Below the pieces are notes generated by a model. It did not search any database and was not told the DNA's origin. It worked only from the letters and a program-made list of their open reading frames with translations. A DNA stretch of 64,000 nt, taken from assembly GCA_050084985.1 (NCBI GenBank), contig JBITNC010000001.1, forward strand, positions 17,794,001-17,858,000, read 5' to 3'. Below, piece by piece: positions 57,401 to 64,000 of this stretch. The first letter of the stretch is position 1. Each line of letters begins with the position of its first letter. Origin of the DNA: Nageia nagi (lineage: Eukaryota > Pinophyta). The translations under genes were made by a program, and so were the position numbers.

Positions 57401-57720
57401 ATTCTATTTGGCATGGTTTCCTAATGCATACCTCTCATAAATAGTTTTATGCTGCTCCACATTTGACAAACCATAAACAATCTCTTGAGATGTTATCAAC
57501 CTCAAACTTGCAAAATTCATATGACCATATATGTATGCCACAACAAAATTTTATTTTCAACAACAACATGAGAAACATTACCCCCTTATCCTAAAAACTT
57601 AAAAGAAAATAATAGATTGTTGGTTATAAAAATAGTAGTAACAAGTCTATTTCCATGTTTCTTATCATAAATAACATATTTCTTATCCTTAAAAAATTGC
57701 TTGTAGTTCTTTTCCATTAT

Positions 57721-58002
57721 CTACCTTATAATAAAAAAATTATGTTTCAAATTTGGTGTATAATATAAGTTGTGAGCCTTCTTCTTACCTTTTCTTATGT
57801 TAATCTCCATTACACCTTTGGCAGTCACCTCCAAACATTTATCATCTCCAAGCTTGATATTTAAATTGAATGAATGATCCAAGGAAGTGATTAAATCCCC
57901 CTTTCTTTTCATATGATTGGAACATCCATAATCAAGAAGATAAGTTTCTTGAATATTGTTATTACTTTTATTATAATATAAGAACATATTTGGTTTTGCA
58001 AT
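57721..58002 (-). pseudogene. Copia-H protease
   Basis: About 93 codons with ETYLLDYGCSNHMKRKGDLI, the protease active-site region (family WxxDSGCSxHM), followed by NIKLGDDKCLEVTAKGVM and NLYYTPNLKHNFFII, the usual protease and pre-integrase sequence. Ser of D-S-G is Tyr. The frame runs a few codons into the neighbouring LTR at its start, which is not original. Confidence 0.85.
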
Positions 58003-58644
58003 TGTAGACACTTCAAAATGAACCTTTATGTATTTAATAAATCATTTTAATCCTTTAACAATATATTATTTTAAAAGGGATTAAAAATGTATAAAAGAGG
58101 TGTAGGCCATGTATTTGACCCTTGTGGAATGTACAAGAGGTAAAAATATCAAAGTCATATAAACTTGTATCATATATAAAGGCATCATTTGATGAATTAT
58201 AGATCAAGAGCAGATCATGGACTAATAATCATTTCAAGCTAATACAAGGATTATCAAATGAAGATCATTTGAAGGATTGCAACTTGCTTTGTCTATATAT
58301 TTTATGTATCTATTATTCTATAAGTTTGCATGTATGTTCATCATTTGATTATTCGTTAATTTGCTTATCACTACATTCTTGTTTGCATGTATAATTTTGC
58401 TCATCTTATAGCATTGATGGCATGCCAATTATAGGGCATCGATGACATGCTTATTCATGAATGTATGCTTTGTCCTTTATGAATTTTATGATTAATGGAA
58501 CAAACATAGAATCTAAGTAAATAATACTACATTCCTATTACATGTTATTACCATATTTCTGACATATGCATCAATATTTATAAAGTAGAGTGATAGTGCA
58601 TTAATTAACCCTATTTGTATTAATTACATTATTTACCATCTACA
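58003..58644 (+). repeat. Gypsy-I 5' LTR
   Basis: 642 bp with ends TGTAGACACTTC and TACCATCTACA, giving a TGTAGA/TCTACA terminal inverted repeat. It is followed after three bases by a TGG-starting primer site. A short repeat (GCATTGATGGCATGC / GCATCGATGACATGC) lies at 58413-58461. No second copy in the window. Confidence 0.75.
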
Positions 58645-58647
58645 TTT

Positions 58648-58660
58648 TGGTGAACCCTGA
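58648..58660 (+). other. Gypsy-I primer-binding site (candidate)
   Basis: TGGTGAACCCTGA starts with TGG complementary to tRNA 3' CCA and lies three bases after the LTR. The tRNA is not identified. Confidence 0.6.
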
Positions 58661-59209
58661 TTATTCTTACAAACCCTAGAATTTTACATTTTAGGGCATC
58701 TCTCTTTCTGAGGAATCTTGCATTATAAACCCTTAGTTTTGTTTTGTCTTTTGGTTAAATTAACTTTTCTCCAATTTGGAAACTTTTATTTCTTCAAATA
58801 AAATTGTTTTCTTAAAAAAAATCACTCTATAAGACCCTAGTTTTTAAAGGTCATTTTCTTCAATTTGGTGAGATATAGCATTAGTAAACTTTGTCCAAAC
58901 CATAGATACATATAATTGGGAAGTTTTTCTAATTTTTCTAGGTCTTGATTTGCATATTTTGAGTGATTTTGAAAATATTTTTGTAGAAAATGTCACCTTA
59001 AAAATCATACATTTTGAAGGCATTCGGAAACTATTTGGTGACCTATTTTATGCTAAAAACTTGCCAAACCTATAGGTCATCATAGTAGGGAATTTTTGGA
59101 GATCAATTTGAGTTCTTTGCACGTATTTCTATCAATATTTCTAGAGGTTTTCATATAAAAAATATTTTTTCCATCTTCTTGCATTCTCTTATGCATAAGG
59201 CATTCAAAA

Positions 59210-60180
59210 ATGGTTTGTTTGAATGTGATAAATGATTTATTTGCACCTCCTCCTAAACAAGCAATGGATGTTATGCATAATATAAAATATTTTGATGAAT
59301 TAATTTTATCAAATTCATGCTTGACTGTTGCAAATGATGATATGCCAATTTTTATAGAAAAGCAAGTGCATGATAATGTTATTTTTTATGATTATATGGC
59401 TGAATTTGATTGTGATGTACATTTAAATTTGGATGCTTTGGACAAGTTTGAAATGAATGACATTGCATTTGAAAAATTGACACGTCAAGATCAATTTCAA
59501 AAAATTAAAGCACATATGTTAGTCAATCCCTCTTTGATGTTTGAAATTTATAATGATCTTGAATTTAAAAATATCATGCATTTCTAAGGAAAGAATTAGA
59601 TAAATTGTTAGAAGATCCATATGCTAGGCAATATTGTATGCAAAAGTTTGAGAAGGAAATTATACAAAAGTAACAAAATAAAATATCTTCTTGACCAAAA
59701 ATTCAAATAAAACCTCAACCAAAACCATAACTTCAACCAAACTAAAATAAGGTTGGCAAAGAGTAACATCTCAAGAAACTTTAAAAAAACTAGATGCTCA
59801 CTGTGTAGAAAAACAACCCAAATAGGATAGCCATAATTATTCTCCACCACCCAATCAAAAGGTCCCCAACTTTGAGATACTTAGTGGACATCAACCAAGG
59901 CTAATTATTAGGGATCTAATAAAAAGAAGTTTATTAATACTATTAGAAAGAAGCACATAAGATAGTTATACTCCAATGGGACATGAGGATGCTTATTGCA
60001 TTTATCATCAACAAAAGGGTCATGCTATAGCTTCTTATCATGATTTGAAACTTATAATTTTAGACATGATTGCAAAAGGTAAATATCAGCTCCCTCAGCA
60101 TGCTTCAGATTTAGAGATTGCAAATCAAATTATGAAATTTCAAGATAATTGTGATGAGAAAGCACACCACTAATGATGTG
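59210..60180 (+). pseudogene. Gypsy-I gag-like frames
   Basis: Two open pieces in different frames. The first (59210-59587, 125 codons) starts MVCLNVINDLFAPPPKQAMD and has an acidic middle (YDYMAEFDCDVHLNLDALDK) with no motif I can name. The second (59976-60173) reads AYCIYHQQKGHAIASYHDLK and then LIILDMIAKGKYQLPQH. This matches the knuckle region of some gypsy gag proteins, Y-C-x-Y/F-H-x4-G-H-x-T-x2-C-x2-L-K-x2-I-x2-L-I, with the last Cys changed to Tyr. Position after an LTR, primer site and leader supports gag. The sequence between the pieces is broken. Confidence 0.6.
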
Positions 60181-60569
60181 CCATACTGCATGCAAGCTGC
60201 CAATGGCATGAAAATAGTAATGAAAATGATGATTCTTGTTCTACACATCTAACAAGTTAAGAAAATATAGGAAAATATTCGATTTAGTTTAATCTAGTTA
60301 AGATTCAATTGCAAGAATATAGAAAACAAAAAGATTAGCCTTTTGAAAAGTATCAATTTAAGATTTTACTCCTTACTAGTCATTTGCAACAATACAATAT
60401 ATTACTTCCAAAGATACAGATTGAATTTATTTATCTTATTGAAAGAGTAGCAGCCCAAGGTATAAGAAATGCAAATGATAATCTAAGTAAATAAATGGTT
60501 ATGTTCATAGCAAAATCTGCTAAACTGATGGGGGCTCCACCACCTCCTAATGTATTATAGTTTTTAAAT

Positions 60570-60672
60570 TTTGCATATCATATAGGATACATATCATATA
60601 GGGTGTATTTCATATAGGATGCATATCATATAGGGTGCATTTCATGTAGGTTGCATATCATGGGTCTAGTCA
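60570..60672. repeat. 19-bp tandem repeat, five to six copies
   Basis: Units of TATCATATAGGATGCATA and TTTCATATAGGGTGCAT alternate. Noncoding, downstream of the Gypsy-I gag frames. Confidence 0.85.
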
Positions 60673-60679
60673 TTGCATC

Positions 60680-61585
60680 CCATATTAGTTGTATTTCATA
60701 ATAACAACAAATAGCCCTATTCCCATGCAAAATAATTCATATTACACACAAGGGCACAACCTCTTTTTGTTTTCTGTACAGATCCAAGAAGGACATGACA
60801 CTAATGATGTGCTTGACTATCAGCATGACACCAATGGTGTGCAAAAAAAAAATACACATAGAAAATCAAGAAAAAATGGATATAGCTTCAGCTAGGGGCA
60901 TGATGGAAATTAGATATTGAAAATCAAAAGGCTAAAATTTAGAATTTAGAATTGCAAAGTGCAAAAATTGCCCATCTATGGGGTATAATGGTAAGGTATC
61001 TCATCTCACATGTTTTATGCTCTTCATTGCAAAATTGTCATTGATGAATTAAGACCATTATATTTTCTTTGACTATTTGGTATGAAAATTAAACATTGCA
61101 TATGCTATTCTTATGATTGCTATTTCAAACAAAATGCATTTTTTACTAATGAAATTTAAGGGCATTGTATCCTTGAAAATTTGGTACAATATGGTATTAT
61201 GGTATTGTCTATAAAATGTTGCATTGTATTGAATATCTAAATTGAACTATTTTCAATACAAATTGAATGGATTCTTCCTCTTGAATGATATCATCATTGT
61301 ATAGGCAAATTAAATATATGATTACACATTTCTAGTTCATGCTTTATGTTGAAAATTTTATGGCAATTGGCAATGTTATTTCATTTAGAAGCAATAAAGA
61401 GTGATATGGATGATTGTATTTCAAATTTTTTCACTTGATATGAAAAATCTCATGTCGCTAGTGGTGTGTAGTTACTACAAATAATTTTGTAAATGGAGCA
61501 TATTGAAATTTCATTCAATGTCTACTCATTTCTATGATTATTTCATGTGTATGTAATATTTTATTGATAAAGATCAAAATTGTTG
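60680..61585. other. No recognisable gene
   Basis: AT-rich. Near 60797-60842 CATGACACTAATGATGTGC is repeated once with changes. No element protein could be read. Confidence 0.5.
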
Positions 61586-61590
61586 AAAAT

Positions 61591-62061
61591 TGAAGGAACT
61601 AACACTAACAAGATAATTCCTAATCTACCAAGATCACATGAAAGCTCATAATTACATCTAACAAACTCATAAAGCAATTTCACAACAAAATATATAAGTG
61701 GTTCCTCTAACTAGGAGTACATCCACTAACTAGAAATTTACTTCAATCACAAATACAACTCTCTTACAATCTTGCTAATCTTTTCTCCTAACCACTATCC
61801 TATAGCATAACTTTACTCCACAATTGGTATGTGATTACAAAGAGGGAGCCTTCTATTTATAGGCCAAAATCCCTCTTTGGATCACCCTTTTATCCAGTGT
61901 ATAAAAGTATGACATGCACATCCTTTTACCCAAGGGGCATGCTCATGACATGGAGTTTCAAACAAATTACATTATCATATTAACTTAAATTCTTAAGGTA
62001 TCAAATGATACCCTTAAGTATAAGTGAACTTACATAGATGATTTAATACAAACTTTTACAA
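61591..62061 (-). repeat. Copia-J 3' LTR
   Basis: 471 bp. On the minus strand it begins TGTAAAAGTTTGTATTAAATC and ends GTTAGTTCCTTCA. Closest in the window to the solo LTR-F (44693-45155), sharing CCCCTTGGGTAAAAGG, GGATCACCC-complement and CTATAAATAGAAGG. Confidence 0.88.
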
Positions 62062-62477
62062 TAATGCAATATTGGGATAGAATGAGTAAGAGAGAAGATG
62101 AAGAAAAAATAAGAGAGTTCTCCTCCAAATAGATACAATAAAGATGAAAAAGTTTTACATATTTGTGAAGTAAAAAAGATCTAGTTTGAGAATCACTACT
62201 TTACCAAATACAATTATTAACCATAACTAGTTTCAATGTACATGAAGTAGTCATCTAACTGGAAGTCATGAAGAGTCTCCAAGAGCTTGCATACTTGAGG
62301 TAAGTTACTTGTAATCTCAAAGAAATCTGTAAGTCATAAGCAGTTCAAATAATAAGATCAGTTAGATGCATCATATTCATATCAACAAGGATAGATGAAT
62401 CATATAAATACCATCATGAACTGATCAATGGTGTACTATAAGTCATCATGAAGATGCCATGTCAAAAACTTATAATC
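61591..62477 (-). mobile_element. Copia-J: 3' end of a copia element, cut by Copia-K
   Basis: 3' LTR at 61591-62061 and about 415 bp of internal tail (62062-62477) on the minus strand. The tail aligns with those of Copia-B and Copia-K: CAATATTGGGATAGA, GAGAGTTCTCCTCC, TGATCAATGGTGTACTATAAGTCATC and GAAGATGCCATG. It stops in the middle of that tail at 62477, where the LTR of Copia-K begins, so Copia-K inserted here. The polypurine tract is lost (ATTGCATTAT directly precedes the LTR). Confidence 0.82.
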
Positions 62478-62966
62478 TGAAGGATTTGAACTAGATCTAA
62501 ACAAATCCTCTAGGACCTTAGACTAGGAAACTCAAGTGTACACAAGATAACACAATCACTCAAGATAACACATCAATATAATGTGGTTCCTCCCTCCTTG
62601 GGAGTACATCCACAACTAGTTCTCTTATTCTCAAATCTATGTCTCTCTTACAACTATTCTCTAGCTCTCTCCTACACAACCAAGTAGAGTAATCTTACTC
62701 AAAACTTAGATATATTTACAAGAGGAGAGGCCCTCTATTTATAGGTTGAGAGCACCTCCCTAACCTTCCTTTAACCCAAGGGTAAGGTTAGGGTTACATT
62801 AAATGTACCACCAAACTTCAACCTACCAACTAACTCCTTTGGTAAAGTCAAAGTCTACATATTAAAGAATTCTATTAATCACTTAAGGTATCTACATACC
62901 TTTAAGTGATTAATTGAATTTACAAGGAGTCTAGATATTCACAATATTTCATTACAAATTCTAACA
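62478..62966 (-). repeat. Copia-K 3' LTR
   Basis: 489 bp. On the minus strand it begins TGTTAGAATTTGTAATG and ends AAATCCTTCA. It carries the family blocks (GGGAGTACATCCAC, TGGTTCCTCC in plus orientation) and CTATTTATAGG, a likely TATA region read in reverse. Confidence 0.9.
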
Positions 62967-62976
62967 CTCCCCCTTA
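62967..62976 (-). other. Copia-K polypurine tract
   Basis: The minus strand reads TAAGGGGGAG directly before the LTR, identical to Copia-B. Confidence 0.9.
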
Positions 62977-63452
62977 ATGCAATATTGGGATAGAGCGTAG
63001 AAGAGAGAAGAGAGAGAGTAAGAGAGAGTTCTCCTCCATAGAGATACAAGTGTAGATGAGAACTTTTACATATTTGAGAATCTTTTTGAGAACTAGTATG
63101 AGACTCACTACATTACCATTTGACAAAAAATGGTTTACAATACAATCATTAACCACAACTGGTTTCACTGTACATAGTAGTCGATCAACTTTAAGCTGAC
63201 ATGTGAGTCTCCATGAGCTTGCTTTCATAAGGTGAGTAACCTGCATTTCTGAAGAAGATCCTGCATGCTACAAGCAACTCATGAACAAAATTAGTTAGAT
63301 GCATTATATATTCAAATAAGAGAATCAAATAATGTCATCTTATAAATAACTGATCAATGGTGCACTATAAGCCATCACGGAGATGCCAAGCCATCACTCA
63401 TAGTCACCTGTTGTATATAGACAAGTGTTGATTTTAAATAGAGCATAAAAAT

Positions 63453-63741
63453 TGTACAACGAGTTTCTCACGCAGAGCAAACTCACCACGGAGGTCTAGA
63501 ATGTACAACAAGTTCCTCACGCAGAGCGAACTTACCACGGAGGTATATTAACTATATGCTCAAAAATTTGTACAACGAGTTTCTCACGCAGAGCAAACTC
63601 ACCACGGAGGTATAAAATGTACAACAAGTTTGTCACGCAGAGCAAACTTACCACTGAGGTATAAAATAATCAACACTCTATAACAACAATTGTACAACAA
63701 GTTTGTCACGCAGAGCAAACTTACCATGGAGGTCTAGAATG
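63453..63741 (-). repeat. Copia-K 3'-tail tandem repeat, five copies
   Basis: Five units start near 63453, 63502, 63568, 63618 and 63691. In plus orientation the unit is TGTACAACAAGTTYSTCACGCAGAGCRAACTYACCACGGAGGT, with spacers of variable length. The core is nearly unchanged, with GC-containing words that stand out from the AT-rich surroundings. Confidence 0.92.
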
Positions 63742-63792
63742 TATAATCAAAAAAGGCCTCTTAGAGGTGAAGTTGTCATCACTAACAAAAGT

Positions 63793-64000
63793 TTAAACTT
63801 CACTCCCCCTTGAGGGCAACTTCACCAACCTGAGAGAATCCCTAAGCTTGCAGAACTGAGCTTCAAGAAGGGGCTTGGTGAACAAATCAGCGGAGTTTTC
63901 AGTAGATGGACAATACTGCAAGTGTATGATGTCATCTAGAACCTTCTCCCTGATAAAATGAGCTTGGATTTCTACATGTTTGGTTCGCTGATGGAACACA
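63793..64000 (-). pseudogene. Copia-K RNase H C-terminus (cut by window edge)
   Basis: Sixty-eight open codons read HQRTKHVEIQAHFIREKVLD, LQYCPSTENSADLFTKPLLE and FCKLRDSLRLVKLPS. This is the RNase H end of copia pol, with the terminal motif ADLFTKPL intact. No stop occurs within it. Only the end of pol lies in the window, so whether the element is intact cannot be judged. Confidence 0.92.

Larger units (their letters stand above)
54870..58002 (-). mobile_element. Copia-H: protease-integrase-RT-RNase H remnant
   Basis: Read on the minus strand from 58002 down: protease, integrase, reverse transcriptase, RNase H, the Ty1/copia order. The gag side is cut exactly where the LTR of Gypsy-I begins (58003), so Gypsy-I inserted into this element. 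No LTR was found at the RNase H end. It is less closely related to Copia-B/G/J/K, since its RNase H end and RT wording differ. Confidence 0.88.
58003..61585 (+). mobile_element. Gypsy-I: 5' LTR and gag part of a gypsy-like element
   Basis: LTR 58003-58644, primer-binding site from 58648, leader of about 550 bp, then gag-like reading frames (59210-60900). No protease, RT or integrase follows before Copia-J at 61591, so the element is 3'-truncated or its remainder lies outside. It interrupts Copia-H. The sequence before the LTR is GCAAT; the right-hand duplication is not available. Confidence 0.7.
62478..64000 (-). mobile_element. Copia-K: 3' end of a copia element running off the window
   Basis: Minus strand, from the window edge down: RNase H end (63793-64000), tandem-repeat tail (63453-63741), polypurine tract (62967-62976) and 3' LTR (62478-62966). 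It looks younger than its relatives: the RNase H end is open and the repeats are well preserved. The 5' part lies beyond 64000. The bases before the LTR, TAATC, should reappear after its other LTR if they are the target duplication. Confidence 0.9.

Noticed and set aside
1-64000. tRNA, rRNA or other structural RNA genes
   Set aside because: No tRNA box pair or rRNA-like block was recognised; the short tRNA-complementary stretches are retrotransposon primer sites.

Overview
This window is plant nuclear DNA made almost entirely of decayed transposable elements. No intact host gene was found. The evidence is Ty1/copia and Ty3/gypsy polyprotein remnants on both strands, long terminal repeats (LTRs) with primer sites and target-site duplications, broken plant-type pentatricopeptide (PPR) repeats, many AT microsatellites and a very low CG content. 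A large, repeat-rich, AT-rich plant genome fits, and a gymnosperm (conifer-like) is my guess. The species cannot be fixed from the sequence alone.

Layout. 1-1640 is featureless AT-rich DNA. 1650-4457 is the gag-protease-integrase part of an old copia element on the minus strand (Copia-A). A second copia element (Copia-B, 4463-10904, minus) sits between two copies of the 5-bp target CTTAT. It has two LTRs of about 470 bp, a primer-binding site, a polypurine tract, a 2.4-kb leader with a GC-rich minisatellite, and a pol region from which integrase and most of the reverse transcriptase are gone. 13433-18300 is a 5' LTR-gag-pol remnant of a chromovirus-like gypsy element (Gypsy-C, plus). 18700-21200 holds PPR relics. 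21370-22270 holds a roughly 190-bp tandem repeat and a foldback structure. 25376-27335 looks like a multi-exon relic with recognisable splice sites, and a 1347-bp solo LTR with perfect AGGAC duplications (27354-28700) is inserted just after it.

30540-44656 is the largest unit: a Tat-like gypsy element of about 14 kb (Gypsy-E, plus). It has LTRs of about 1.9 kb, then gag, protease, an extra RNase H placed before the reverse transcriptase, RT-RNase H, integrase, and a further long reading frame of unknown function before the 3' LTR. A solo copia LTR follows (44693-45155). Next is a minus-strand relic of a family I believe to be a DDE-type transposase (about 45230-47735), then a 48-bp minisatellite (50264-50831).

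51870-64000 is a nest of further elements: a gag fragment, the 3' end of a copia element (Copia-G, plus), a long copia pol relic (Copia-H, minus) cut by a gypsy element (Gypsy-I, plus), and two related copia 3' ends (Copia-J and Copia-K, minus), the second inserted into the first. Copia-B, G, J and K and the solo LTR belong to one LTR family. Copia-B, G and K share a related repeat between RNase H and the polypurine tract. All coding regions carry stops or frameshifts, and many stops fit C-to-T decay of Gln, Arg or Trp codons, so nothing here is expected to encode a working protein.
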